From positions 1 through 17,314 of the forward strand of contig JALNQF010000670.1 in the NCBI GenBank assembly GCA_028456385.1: DNA of 17,314 nucleotides. Reading direction: 5' to 3'. Positions 1 to 10,134 of this stretch are shown here, in pieces. This stretch comes from Ophiosphaerella korrae. Lineage: Eukaryota; Ascomycota; Dothideomycetes; Pleosporales; Phaeosphaeriaceae. A model generated the notes under the pieces. The model ran no database searches. It had not been told where the DNA came from and saw nothing but the letters and a program-made list of their open reading frames with translations. The translations under genes and the position numbers were made by a program. Numbering within the stretch: the first letter of the stretch is position 1; each line of letters opens with the position of its first letter.

Positions 1-250
1 AAAGATTTCTAATAAGAGATAAAGTCTATAAGACTATAAGAGAGGTAATATTATAGTAAGATAGTTTTTAACTAGAAGGTAGGGTAAACTATATATAAGC
101 TAGACCTAGCTAATAAAGGCCTAGGCTTAAGGATAGACCTAGCGTAAGAAAAGGAGATAGTATTATAATACTAAGTAGTAGGTAAGCTATTATATTATAT
201 ACAATTAGGCTAGGTAATATAGCGTAGTAGAATACGTAACTATTTAGTAG

Positions 251-334
251 TAAACGCTCTAGAGCGAACGCTCTAGAGTAAACGCTCTAGAATAAGCGCT
301 CTAGAGTAAGTACTTAGGAATAAACGCTAGATAG
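251..334. repeat. 14-bp tandem array with palindromic core
   Basis: Four good copies of a 14-bp unit start at 251, 265, 279 and 293 (consensus taaacgctctagag), followed by two decayed copies from 307 and 321. Where two units join, the core CGCTCTAGAGCG is self-complementary, so the array can form short hairpins. It keeps several CpG sites inside DNA otherwise stripped of CpA/TpG. Its function is unknown; it may be a minisatellite inside a former transposon. Confidence 0.75.
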
Positions 335-1208
335 TAGTATATAGAGACGTTAATAGACCTTTATAGACTATTATGTTTAATCTCTTCTTTACCTCTTATC
401 CTAATAGAGTATTACAACTAATACTTTAATTAGATTCTTATCTACCTATTAATACTTATATACCTCGTAATACTCTAATAAGAGCTAACTATTAATTAAG
501 TTAAGTAATTAACTTGTTTATTAACCTCGCCCGTCTTATAAAAGCCTACTTACCCTTGTTACTCTTACCTAGTTCTAAGAACTTAATAATAAGCTTAAGC
601 TTACTACGCTCTATATCTATTATCTTAAAATACTTAACCTTTATATTTAAAACCTTATCTAAATAAAGTAAATATATAAAAGCTATTAAGTAAACTAGTA
701 ATATTATAATCTACTTTTATATACTAGCCTATAGTTAGGTTTTACTATATAATAGTTAATTATTATTAGTATACAAGGCGTTATAATAAAAGAGCCTCTT
801 TATTATATCCTTGTTTATTAACTATATACTTTCTAAAGTCTTACTCTTATATACTTACTATATATATTAGTATTTTAGATACGTTTTATTATATATACTA
901 ATATAAATATACCTTTTATACCTTAAGATAATATATAAACTCCTTTACTATATATAAAGAGTATAGGTTATTTACTTAGTACTTAGTATAATCTCTTTTA
1001 AAAAACGTACTTTTACGTCTTTACTTATAGATATATAGATATATTATTACTACGCGTATAGTAAATATAGACGCCTAGGTATATATTATATTACTACTAT
1101 ATATATTAATTATACCTAGCCTATTAACTAGTTTTATTAAGTCTTCTAAGGTTTTAGATAGTTTACTATAGAAGTACTTTATCTAGCTATATATTAGTAG
1201 TAGTATAT

Positions 1209-1234
1209 AAGTGTAAATTTATCTATTTACACTT
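1209..1234. other. perfect hairpin, 10-bp arms
   Basis: AAGTGTAAAT at 1209-1218 is exactly complementary to ATTTACACTT at 1225-1234, with a 6-nt loop. It keeps TpG in one arm and CpA in the other, which are rare in this flank. It could be a relic of a transposon end or a chance hairpin in AT-rich DNA. Confidence 0.5.
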
Positions 1235-2559
1235 AGAACTTCTTAATTTATCTATAATAACTATATTATATTTAAGTAAACTTACTATAATTATAGAAAT
1301 ATATAACTTATAATTTATATAGGTCTTTTTTACCTTTATATTTTTAGAATCCTTAATAATACTATTAAATATAAAGTTAAGCTACTTATCTCTATAAGCT
1401 AGTTCTTCTAATACTAGATTAGCTATATCTTGTATAACTTAATCCTAGTTATTAAATTTCTTATTAATATTAGTAATTATCTATATATTATTATACTTGT
1501 CTAATAGTCCTATTTTACTACTAAACTAATCTTGTATCTAGATAAAATACTCGCTTAATATACTAAATATAACGTATTAGGTTAAAGATACTAAGACTCT
1601 TTAGATAAGATTAACAACGTAATTGTATAAATATTAGTACTAAGTTAACTATTAATAATACTAACCTTCTAGCCTAGTTATAATAGTAGCGCTAAGGCTA
1701 ATATAGTACCTAGCTACTATAATAGTAGTTACCTATACGCTATAAGTTATAATATACCTCGCCTACTCTTATTAATCTACTAATAGGTATTAGTATAGCT
1801 AGGATATTAGACCTAATTTTAGGTATATACGTACGTACTTATAAATAACCCTAGATAGGTATACGTAGCTTAGATATAGATATAGCACGTTAAGGGGAAA
1901 TTAAGCAAGAAAAGTTAAAATACTTAATACTTTTTACTAGAATCTAAAACCTCTCCTATATATACGTATTTTTTAATAATACTACTTACTTATACTAGAG
2001 TATCTACCCCTACTTATAAGAGTACCTTACTAGTATATATATATAGTAAAAACAATAGATATAGTATAAATTATTAATAAAGTCTAGATTAAAGTATAAG
2101 TAAGTAACTTATACTAAGCTATAAGTCTACTACAATAGAGTAACTAGTATATAATAGCTAATTTTATAGTAAAAGTAAGACTATACGTAAAATATTATAA
2201 ATACTTATATTTATACTTATATTAACTAATACTATAGATAAGAAGCTAGGGTTAGTATTAAATAACTACTAACTATAGGAGATAGCTAGAGTATACTTAT
2301 CCTTTACCTCTACTACTTTAGCTTAGTAAAATAACTCGCTATATATACTAAGACAAACTCGATAAACTATCTACGCACTTTAGACTAGAAAGTATAGCTA
2401 GTTATAAAGCTAGCCTATACAAATATTACTATAAACTACTAGATTATATTTATAACTCCTAGTAATATATAATAGTCCTTATACTTACTACTAATCTCTT
2501 AGGTACTACTAATCCCCTAGACACTAGCTACTAACTATTTTTAGTACTAACTTGTACAA

Positions 2560-3330
2560 GAGCTAAAGAATATATATTAAACTTCTAGTACTACTAAGCT
2601 CTCTACCTAACTATATATATATCTAGCACCTAAGCTAGGTATACTAAGTTAGCTAAAGAAATAGCTAGAAAAGTTAATAGCTATATAAATAATTATCTTT
2701 AGAAACTATATAATTAACTTTATACCTAGAGATATTAAGGATACTATACTTAGGTAGCTATATAGTAGCTATTTTAAAGACTTATTATATAACTAGGAGT
2801 ATAGATATAAAAAGCTTATATAATACAAGGAAATACTTATCCCTATATAGTTATAGTAAGAGATATTTATAGCTACTAAAGAGAGTTAATAGTATAGCTT
2901 TTAAAAGGATTATAGTAACTATTAGGTATATATTCTTAGAGAACTACAAGGTTTTCTATTACTAAGCTTACTATAGCTACTAGTTAGTATATATAAAATT
3001 ACTTAACTAATAATAACTTCTAAGTAGACTTCTTAGTATAATTAAACAAGCTAGATATACACCTAAAAAGCCTATTAATAAAAGATATAATATATAAAGC
3101 TTAGGGAATATAATAAGATATTAATAATTTAGTAGCCTAGCTAGTAAAATATAAGTTTATTAGTAATTATAATAAGTACTTCTTATACTACTATAGCTAT
3201 AGTAGACGTATACTTAAGGATAACTATAAAATTGTAATAAGATATTAACGTTTATAATATCTACTACGCCTAGAATAAGATAGAGACTATAACGTTAAGT
3301 ATTCTAATAGCCTAGAGAATTTTATTAGAT
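2560..3330 (+). pseudogene. possible retrotransposon gag-like remnant, RIP-mutated
   Basis: From 2560 a + strand frame reads for about 170 codons with only TAA/TAG interruptions and a hydrophilic, Lys/Tyr/Leu-rich product (for example the stretch FKDLLYN, then EYRYKKLI). Further on, around 3160-3330 and in another frame, a piece reading YFLYYYSYSRRILKDNYKIV would become a Cys/His knuckle-like motif if its Tyr codons were once Cys or His, as TGY/CAY to TAY mutation would produce. A helical region followed by a zinc knuckle suits the gag of a Ty1/copia-type retrotransposon. I found no protease, integrase or reverse transcriptase motifs to confirm it. Treat as a weak family guess; the RIP-type decay is clear. 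Confidence 0.2.
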
Positions 3331-3658
3331 AGAAAAATATTACAAACTACGTAATTTTGTACTATAATATACAAAACAACAATATCTAGGTAGAACCTAG
3401 CTATCTACTACTTAGCTATAGCTATAGGAACGCTAACTATAATATATAATAATACTATAATATACTATTATATATCTATATAAATATATAGGGTCTACTT
3501 AAATCCTTCTATAATATCTAGATTATATTAACATTTTATTAGTATATTATCTATACTATATCTTAACTATATATCCTATTAGCTTTATATATATAAAACC
3601 TAGTTTATAATAATAAATTTATACCTTTACTATTATATAGTTAATAGATTAGTGCACG

Positions 3659-3753
3659 TAATATAAGTAAGTAAAATACCTATTTACTTTCTCTATATAT
3701 CTATATATAAATAGTAAAAATATTAAGATATTTACTTTTACTTACCTAATATA
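3659..3753. repeat. imperfect inverted repeat, about 95 bp
   Basis: The word around aagtaagtaaaata (3659-3678) recurs in inverted form around tatttacttttacttacc (3729-3753). The arms are about 18-20 bp with a few mismatches and the centre is AT-rich. It may be a small foldback element or a transposon end; no target-site duplication could be defined. Confidence 0.35.
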
Positions 3754-5244
3754 CAGTTTAAACTAGAGCCTCTTGCCTACTAGTACTATTAGTAGGATAG
3801 GTAATATATACCTACTAGGAATATTAATATAATACGTAGAATATCTTGTATATTTTAAGACTATATAGAATATTTACTAGAATATCTAATAGATATAGAT
3901 AGTTTAATTCTACACTATACCTAGAATTCTAGCTAATTTCTTTTTAGGATAGACTCCTAGGATTATCGAGGATATAGAAAAAGTATATTAACTAGAATAC
4001 GCGTACCCTAAGCTATACTATATAAACCTAGACTATTATTATATTCTACTAACAATATAAATTATATTATAAACCCTAGAGAGTATAACTAACTAATATA
4101 ATAAACTCTATAGATTTTAACTAACTAGTATCTAGAGTAGTATCTACTAGATCCTAAGCGCGCAAAAATATAGAGTTAGAATCCTCTTATCTAATCTAAT
4201 ACCTTACTTATAATAATATATCTTAACCCTAATAGTAATATAAATAGGATAATAGTATTTCTATATATAGATATAGATATCCCCTTAGTATATAGCTAAC
4301 CTACTCTATACCCTATAAACTTTAAGTTATACCTTAGTAATACTAAGGTAGAAAGGGAAGTATATAGATATATTAAAGACACTATCTAGATAATATTACT
4401 TTAGCACTTTAGATATATTACTACTAGGCTATATAAAGTCCTTAAAGATACTAAAGTTTTAGGAGAAGTACGTTAATACTTTTAGGATAAGTATTAATAT
4501 AAGTAAAGAAGATACTATATTCTACGTAGAACTAAGCTACTTATTATAAGGTAGGTAATAAGGATTTATAGGAGTTATATTGTATTTACTAATATATTTA
4601 GGAAATTAGTATAAAGGAAAGAACTATACTATATAGAATAGATCTAGGTATCTATAATAAATCTACGTAAATTTATATCTTCTTAGTAAAGAAGATATAA
4701 AATATTTTTAACGCGATTTTACATCTAAGTCCTATATTCTTAAAATTACTTAATAAATTAGGTAAATATAGATATATATATATATATATTAGTATCTAAT
4801 ATTATAACGCTTTCTAAGGTTTATATATTTAAGCCTAATTAACATAAATTAGTACTATAGTAAATACTAACAAATATTTAACCTAGTATTAGAATATCTA
4901 AGTAGATATTTCTAGGCTTAAGAATATAAATATAGGTATAAATTTATATAATATATATATATATTGTAATAAACAACTATTGTTTATCTATAAGTTATCT
5001 ACGCTAAAATATACTTAGATATTTCCTTAGTATAATAAATATATAATCTTAGTAGTCTTTATTATTATATATATATTTACAATTCTATATCGCTACTATA
5101 AAAGGATTAAGATAGGCTAGATATAAAATATAAATCCTTAAACCTAATAGAGTATTGTTATAAATATAAAGCTTCTTAATAGTATTATATATAAGGCGTA
5201 ATAAGGGTAAATATTTACTATACGTATAACTCTTAGTGTCTACA

Positions 5245-5535
5245 AAGTATTTACGTAAAAGTAGGAAAAAAGTAAATATTCTAAATATTAGTACTAACGA
5301 CGTATTTACGTAAGATTAGAGGAGTAAATATTCTAAATATTAGTGCTAACAATGTATTTACGTAAGGTTAGAGAAAAGTAAATATTCTAAATATTAGTAC
5401 TAACAAGGTATTTGCGTAAGATTAGGGAAGTAAATACTCTAAATATTAGTACTAATAAAGTTTTATATATAGTTAGAGAAGTAAATATTCTAAATTTTAG
5501 TACTAATAAGGTTTTATCTAATATTAAGGAAATAT
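5245..5535. repeat. minisatellite A, ~52-bp period, 5-6 copies
   Basis: Unit starts, marked by agtaaatatt followed by ctaaatatta, lie at 5271, 5323, 5377, 5429 and 5480, so spacing is 52, 54, 52 and 51 bp. A partial copy precedes the first. Each unit carries the words AGTACTAA and GTATTTACGTAAG. Copies differ mainly by single substitutions, and the last two are more eroded. No coding potential is seen. Confidence 0.9.
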
Positions 5536-5592
5536 AAATTACAACCTAAGTAGAGTAAAGATTCTTCTAAGGAATCTCTAAGTACTTAATAT

Positions 5593-5995
5593 TTCTTCTA
5601 AGAATTATTAAAGGCTACGTATTTATTTATACTTATATAATGTTTAGCAACACCTAGGTATAGTAAGATTTCTTTCTTAGAACCTTAGAGGTATAGGGTA
5701 TTCTTCTAAGAACTAACAAAGGTTATGTATTTATTTATACTTGTACAATGTTTAGTAATATCTAGGTAAAGTAAGATTTCTTTCCTAGAACCTTAGAAGT
5801 AAAGGGTATTCTTCTAAGAACTAACAAAGGTTACGTATTTATTTATACTTATATAATATTTAGTAATATTTAGGTAAAGTAAGATTTCTTTCTTATAACC
5901 TTAGAAGTATAGCGTATTCTTCTAGGAACCCTAGAGGATATTATGTAAATTTATATTAGTATAATATTTAGTAAGAGTATAGTAGATATATACTT
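5593..5995. repeat. minisatellite B, exact 108-bp period, ~3.7 copies
   Basis: The word ttcttctaag (ttcttctagg in the last copy) occurs at 5593, 5701, 5809 and 5917, exactly 108 bp apart each time. The rest of the unit (acgtatttatttatacttat, then tttagtaa, then taagatttctttc) follows in register, so there are no indels between the first three copies. The final copy is partial and fades by about 5995. The unit is unrelated by eye to the 52-bp array before it. Confidence 0.9.
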
Positions 5996-6090
5996 TTTCT
6001 ACGAGGGTCGTAATATCCTATATATAAAAATAAATATATTAATAACTCTATCCTTTTATACCTAGGCTATATAATAATATTTTTTATATA

Positions 6091-6515
6091 GAAGATTAGT
6101 ATCCTTAAGCTTTCTTACCTAGGCTATAGAATTGCGTAATGCGACAGGAATTCTTAGAAGGAAGATTAACGCTACTAATATTTCTTAGGTAGCGCTATAA
6201 AGGTACGCTATAGGGCGAAGTTTCTTAGAAGGAAAGTTAATACTACTAACTATTTTTAACCTAATTATAGAATTGTATAGTGTAGTAGGGGCTACTATAA
6301 AGAAGATTAACACTACTAACGTTTCTTAGGTAGCTATGTAAAGATGCGCGATATAGTAGGGTTTCTTAGAAAGAAGATTAATACTACTAACATTTCTTAG
6401 GCAGCGCTTTAAAGGTACGCAGTGCAGCGACGTTTACTGCAATAGAGTTCGCTGCTACTAACGTTTCTTGCTTAATCTTAGGTATGCTATAGAATTGTAC
6501 AATTTAGCTATATTC
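6091..6515. repeat. minisatellite C, ~71-bp period, six diverged copies
   Basis: Copies start at 6091, 6161, 6232, 6302, 6373 and about 6444 (spacing 70-71 bp), marked by gaagattaa, then ctactaac and tttcttag. Two sub-types alternate irregularly. Copies 1, 3 and 6 carry tatagaattg in the middle, while copies 2, 4 and 5 carry a taggtagc/taggcagc block followed by taaaggtacgc-like sequence. The copies nearest the island keep CpA/TpG (gcagtgcagcg around 6420), whereas copies further out have TpA at matching places. Confidence 0.85.
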
Positions 6516-6585
6516 TATTTACAGTAATTCTATATATTTGACACCTTATAGTTATCTAACAGTTAGGTGTAGATAGTACGTTTGA

Positions 6586-6613
6586 ATCGATCTTTCTTTT
6601 AAAAGACATCGAT
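6586..6613. other. nested palindrome at the island edge
   Basis: A perfect 12-bp palindrome TCTTTTAAAAGA (6595-6606) is flanked by ATCGAT on both sides (6586-6591 and 6608-6613), giving a near-symmetrical 28-bp dyad. It lies about 275 bp upstream of the first gene and just inside the point where base composition normalises. It could be a factor-binding site or the relic of an element end. A second small stem-loop, TGCTG-AAAA-CAGCA, sits at 6727-6740. Confidence 0.4.
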
Positions 6614-6846
6614 ATATGCGACCTTTCTCTAGATAGAGCTAAAAATTTACTAGACTATTTTTGGGTAGCTAAGCGCCAACTTTGCATTTAGCCGCGCCGG
6701 GGATGTTACCTTTCGCCTCCCAAGTCTGCTGAAAACAGCAACGCTAAGCCACTTCTAGACTTCGGGTCCGAACATTGACATAGCAACCCCGGGTACCATG
6801 CCTATATTAATTCCTAGCTAGGTATATTAACGGCAAAAATCTACTG

Positions 6847-6857
6847 CAATATATTTT
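6847..6857 (+). promoter_or_regulatory. TATA-like element of the tetraspan gene
   Basis: CAATATATTTT lies about 31 nt upstream of the ATG at 6888, a plausible TATA position for a fungal gene with a short leader. The island is still fairly AT-rich here, so chance occurrence is possible. Confidence 0.25.
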
Positions 6858-6887
6858 CAGCCTGGGAACATAATCCTTTGAAACAAC

Positions 6888-7827
6888 ATGGAGCTTGTCG
6901 AGATCCTGAGTGCCTTAGGCTTACCCTTTCGGGGAGCTGTTCGCCTCGTGTTCCTTCCGCGATATTGTTTAGAGGGCTTTGGCGCGCTGCGCAAGTGGCG
7001 TTCGAATAATTATGCCCTCCACCGATTCGGGCCGTCATATTGTTGGCGGATATGGCTGTTATTTGATTGCAAAGAGCTTGAGGAGTTAGAAAAACTTGTT
7101 AACGAAGGAAATGATAAAGAAATCTGGGCGTTGAGAACGACGCGCATAGAGTCCTTTAGATTGGTTGCTCTTGTGGTATGTTATGACCTAGAATTATATT
7201 GGATATGGAAAGCAAGGAACACTCCATCTCAATGCCAATACTTATCTCGTCTAGGGCGCACTCCTAGCTTCGGTAGCTCTTCAGGCTCTCAACCTACCTC
7301 TCATCACAGAAGTCAACTTCTTCGTTCGCGGAATGTTCACCATTTCTGCTATTCTTAGCATTCTCGCAACGTTCTTCACGTGTATACAGCAACGTGAGCT
7401 TGGAGTAGTTGCGACTGCATCAGCACTGCGCGCCTGGCTATCAAACGGCGTGCGTTACGAAAACGCTGATGGACGTGTGGTTTATCAAAGCTCAATGGCA
7501 GCGCTACACCTGCTGGAGTCTCCTTATGAGATCATCACCATCGCGATCGAGCTCCTCCTAGGTGGAATCACTGCATATTTAGCAAGTGCATGGGTTGAGC
7601 ACTTGAAGCTGAGTGTTGGAGGTAGACTGGGCGATATAGCAGTCATTTCCTCCTTTGCGGTAGGAGTATCATTTGCATTTGCGATGTTTCCCTTACTGCT
7701 GGGGAGCAAAGTGAAAGAGAGCAGAGTGGCTGGATGTGAGCTTACGGGCCTGGATTTACGGCGGGTGGGGACTAACACCTATAACACGCCTAAGAAAGAT
7801 CGAAATAGGGAAAAAGGTGGCCATTGA
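6888..7827 (+). CDS. predicted four-helix membrane protein, fungal hypothetical family (2 exons)
   Basis: Exons 6888-7175 and 7255-7827 are joined across a 79-nt phase-0 intron (donor GTATGT, acceptor TAG), giving 286 residues. Splicing removes a segment that breaks the reading frame and joins IESFRLVALV directly to GALLASVALQALNL, restoring one hydrophobic helix across the junction. Helices are predicted at about 87-112, 121-143, 187-208 and 224-245. Between helices 2 and 3 is a conserved-looking cytosolic or luminal segment (QQRELG, then ALRAWLSNG). The N-terminal ~85 residues are soluble with an acidic helix (CKELEELEKLVNEG); the tail is basic. The ATG has a good context (AACATGG). The layout resembles a family of uncharacterised membrane proteins in Pezizomycotina, from general recollection only. 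No enzyme motif or transporter signature is seen. The first ~55 residues are the least certain and could hide another intron. It faces the mutated flank and is transcribed into the island. Confidence 0.8.
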
Positions 7828-8456
7828 GAGAAGTATTGACCGCGATTGTAAGCTCTCGACGTTAACTGCGGACTAATGGCACGGCGTTGTAAATAGGGAC
7901 AGAGGCTAATGAATGTCGAAGCTAATAATTCCATTCCTTTGCAGTTATCTCTTCTACATCACGAATGGGTTGTTACTTGAATCGGGGTACATTTGCTTCT
8001 TGTGAAACTGGTTGGTGGCGGGAAACACGAGAGGTTGGTCTCCGATTGCCAATCAGGACCTGTCGCAGGGTTTTTGTCGTTTTGTCCCCGATTCACAATT
8101 CTAGAAATTCAATGTGGTGGCTTGCGCGGGTGCCGCGGAACGAAGCGCTGGACTGTGGTGGGACGCAAGTTGGCTGCTAAGCCTCACCTTGTGGTATCTA
8201 TTGGGCTGCTAGAAAACCTTCTCGTCTCGTTGCACACAGGTTTGTAGCGCGTTGTCTTTGTGCATGAGGGCGGAATTGTGGGGCAGTTAGCCTAACTAGT
8301 GCAAATCCAGGATCGTCCCTCATGCGGGGAAGTCGCGGGCGAAGAGGAGCCGGACCGCAGCCAATACGTTACCTCTGCCTTGGAGGAAAGCTCAAAGGGC
8401 CGTTTTGTGATTCTCAAACTTATAGACTTCGCTAGATCAATCGTATTTTGTTGTAA
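7828..8456. other. spacer without a supported gene
   Basis: Short frames on the + strand at 7965-8180 and 7993-8247 overlap each other out of phase, lack family resemblance and look like chance. The only structure noticed is a 9-bp inverted repeat, GCATGAGGG (8262-8270) and CCCTCATGC (8317-8325), 46 nt apart, with a small GTTAG/CTAAC dyad between the arms. It may be a regulatory site for either flanking gene or chance. Confidence 0.5.
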
Positions 8457-8705
8457 TTAACTAGGTGAAACCTGTCCATAGGATAGATCACGAACACATA
8501 ATATTCCAATTGCTTGCATTCCCAACAAGGCGCAGCGTAAGAGCATTGATTCATCAAGTCCTCTTAAGCCAGCGTTGCCGCAATCATAACTTCCCATCAT
8601 CCTATACCTAAGACTCTGCTTCCTCATAACCATTCTTTGGCGCTGTAGTGCAGCCAGATTATCTCGATCAATGCTGAAAACTTTCGAGAATCGATGTGTA
8701 AGCAT
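8457..8705 (-). CDS. small hypothetical protein or gene fragment
   Basis: An 82-codon frame begins MLTHRFSKVFSIDRDNLAAL and continues with a hydrophilic, Arg/Met-rich stretch (QRQRMVMRKQSLRYRMM), then a Gly/Leu/Cys segment. The composition looks more protein-like than the neighbouring chance frames, but I do not recognise it. It lies 42 bp beyond the stop of the Cys-rich membrane protein gene on the same strand and is not joined to it by any visible splice site, since that gene has its own stop. It may be a decayed piece of a larger gene or a non-coding frame. Confidence 0.2.
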   Translation of the reverse strand: MLTHRFSKVFSIDRDNLAALQRQRMVMRKQSLRYRMMGSYDCGNAGLRGLDESMLLRCALLGMQAIGILCVRDLSYGQVSPS

Positions 8706-8747
8706 TATAACATGCGCCGTTCAATAGATATTGACATTCCCAATTGA

Positions 8748-9714
8748 CTACGATTTTCGTCCTGGATTCGATACTTGAACTAGCTCTGGTGGATCTTCAA
8801 TTGAAGATATGTTGCCCCCTCTCCTGGAAGAATTGGCTCCCTTGCGCCTTCTCCAGCGAAGCAGAAAAAACAGCATGAGCCCAATTCCTAGCGCGCCGAG
8901 CACTGCGCCTATGCTAATTCCTGCCTTCGACTCTGAACTCAAACCAGGCGACGGTGAGGGGGGGTTTGTCTCTATCGGCATGGTAGGTGCCGGGCCGGGC
9001 GTGATTCTTTGCAACGAAGAGGTGCTTGGTGTAGCAGTAGCAGCAAAACTAATCGTCAATTTTGAAGCAAGTTGCGAAGCGTACACATAATCAAAGTCTG
9101 AGAGGTCTCGGGCCTGCCACCAAATCTGAACTCCTGGCAAAACTTTATATCCGTATGAGGTAGTCGAGGCATTAAAGGTTACGCTAGAGTAAGTCGCAGT
9201 GATAGTGCCTGATGAGCTCGTGTAAGGGCGGTAAATCTTGACAGGAGTGGAAGAGAAATATTTGATACACCATCCCGATTGTGTGTTCCAAGTGAAGCCA
9301 CTATTGTAAAAGTTAGCCCTCTTTAGACATTCTGAGGGGTTCTCCCTACTGCACCCAGCCTCTGCCATTCTCAAGCGTGTTCACCACTTACCTGCTGCAA
9401 CAAAGCGCTTCCCATTGGCGATGGCTATCATCCGACTTCTGGGTAGGGAGTCTGAATTCAGAGATCGTGGCCAGCGTATGTTCGTCCAGGCATACACCTG
9501 GACTATATGTTGGCTGGGTGCTACTTGGCTGACATGCGGTCGGAAAGCCGTAATTGGATGAACTGTAACTAGGACTCTCCGGATAATACTGAAACCATAT
9601 ATCTTTACAAAAGGAGCTATAAGTGAATGTCTTTGTTAGCGCTGGAAAGCTAATTGTAGTGGGGAGGGTCGAAGTGATGTCCACAGTAAACCCTACTGAG
9701 TCAATCCCCGCCAT
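8748..9714 (-). CDS. Cys-rich single-pass membrane protein with Ser/Thr stalk (2 exons)
   Basis: Exon 1 (9714-9392) and exon 2 (9348-8748) are joined across a 43-nt phase-2 intron (donor GTAAGT, acceptor TGCAG). Of the nearby acceptors only this one avoids an immediate stop. The product is 307 residues. Residues 1-210 hold seven cysteines (including PTACQPSS, YSPGVC and the ALCCS pair at the splice junction) and aromatic-rich beta-like stretches. Residues ~211-249 are a Pro/Ser/Thr stalk. One helix (AGISIGAVLGALGIGLMLFF and on) lies at ~250-271, followed by RWRRRKG and a short cytosolic tail. This plan (folded Cys domain, stalk, helix, basic stop-transfer) is common among fungal surface proteins of unknown function whose ectodomain carries YSPGxC and ALCC motifs. 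No N-terminal signal peptide is evident, so the start could lie elsewhere, but ATG context is good (A at -3, G at +4). A wall-sensing or recognition role is only inference. Confidence 0.85.
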
Positions 9715-10134
9715 GCTAATTCTTGGATGATAGTAACACGGGACAGAGTCGGAAAGGCTGGGGGCTACAGTCTTTTAAATTGAACAGGCTTCCACTAACT
9801 AGCCAAGATTCTTTGCAGGTGGACTGTGCATAAGCCCACGTCAGTGAGTCGCGAGGCTGGAAGATCGGGGGCCAATTTGAGACAAGATGCACGAACACGC
9901 AGCTTGTGGCACAATGTGTCACTTTTGCTGGCCTCTGATTAGCATAAATTCCGCCATCGTGACTGTACCCCTCACCTTTATTGTGTAGCCTAATCGTTCT
10001 AATCTGTATGCTTTGCAATTTTTAGACAGTTTACTGCGGTCTAGTGAGTTTAATTTCAGTCATCATATCGCGAATGTCCTACCAAAGCCTTTCATCACAT
10101 GCACAAAGCCCTTGCTAGCTAGTAGGTGCTTAAT
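9715..10134 (-). promoter_or_regulatory. upstream region of the Cys-rich membrane protein gene
   Basis: Read on the - strand, an AT-rich ATTTAAAA word (9773-9780) lies about 60 nt before the ATG at 9714 and could serve as a TATA-like element. A 100-codon - strand frame at 9716-10018 ends two bases before that ATG; its sequence has no family resemblance and no splice site joins it convincingly, so I treat the stretch as promoter and leader. No other gene is seen. Confidence 0.3.

Larger units (their letters stand above)
1..5244. repeat. AT-rich RIP-mutated repeat block, left flank
   Basis: No intact reading frame is present over about 5.2 kb. Whole lines of sequence (for example 1-180) contain no CpA and no TpG at all, while TpA-rich words such as TAG, CTA and TATA dominate and CpG words (acgta, cgct) persist. 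This is the expected footprint of repeat-induced point mutation, which turns CpA into TpA on either strand of repeated DNA in filamentous ascomycetes. The block is therefore read as old transposon DNA. One frame from 4,333 to about 4,680 can be read for over 100 codons with stops only of TAG/TAA type, but I do not recognise the product. Apart from the separate entries below I see no gene, RNA gene or regulatory site here. The RIP call is strong; the identity of the original elements is not. Confidence 0.85.

Noticed and set aside
1..6500. Left flank as mitochondrial or centromeric DNA
   Set aside because: CpA/TpG depletion with CpG retained points to RIP of nuclear repeats; mitochondrial genes or tRNAs are absent. 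A centromeric location cannot be excluded but nothing specific supports it.
5245..6515. CRISPR array
   Set aside because: Periods of 52, 108 and 71 bp have repeated sequence over the whole unit with no unique spacers, and the DNA is fungal.
7965..8247. Two overlapping + strand frames as a gene
   Set aside because: They overlap out of phase, have no family resemblance and no splice structure; the composition looks like non-coding spacer.
8809..9090. A + strand 93-codon frame
   Set aside because: It lies entirely antisense to exon 2 of the Cys-rich membrane protein gene and mirrors its Pro/Ser stalk codons.
9716..10018. A - strand 100-codon frame as an upstream exon of the Cys-rich membrane protein
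   Set aside because: It ends at its own stop two bases before the ATG, no donor/acceptor pair joining it was evident, and the downstream ATG has a good context.
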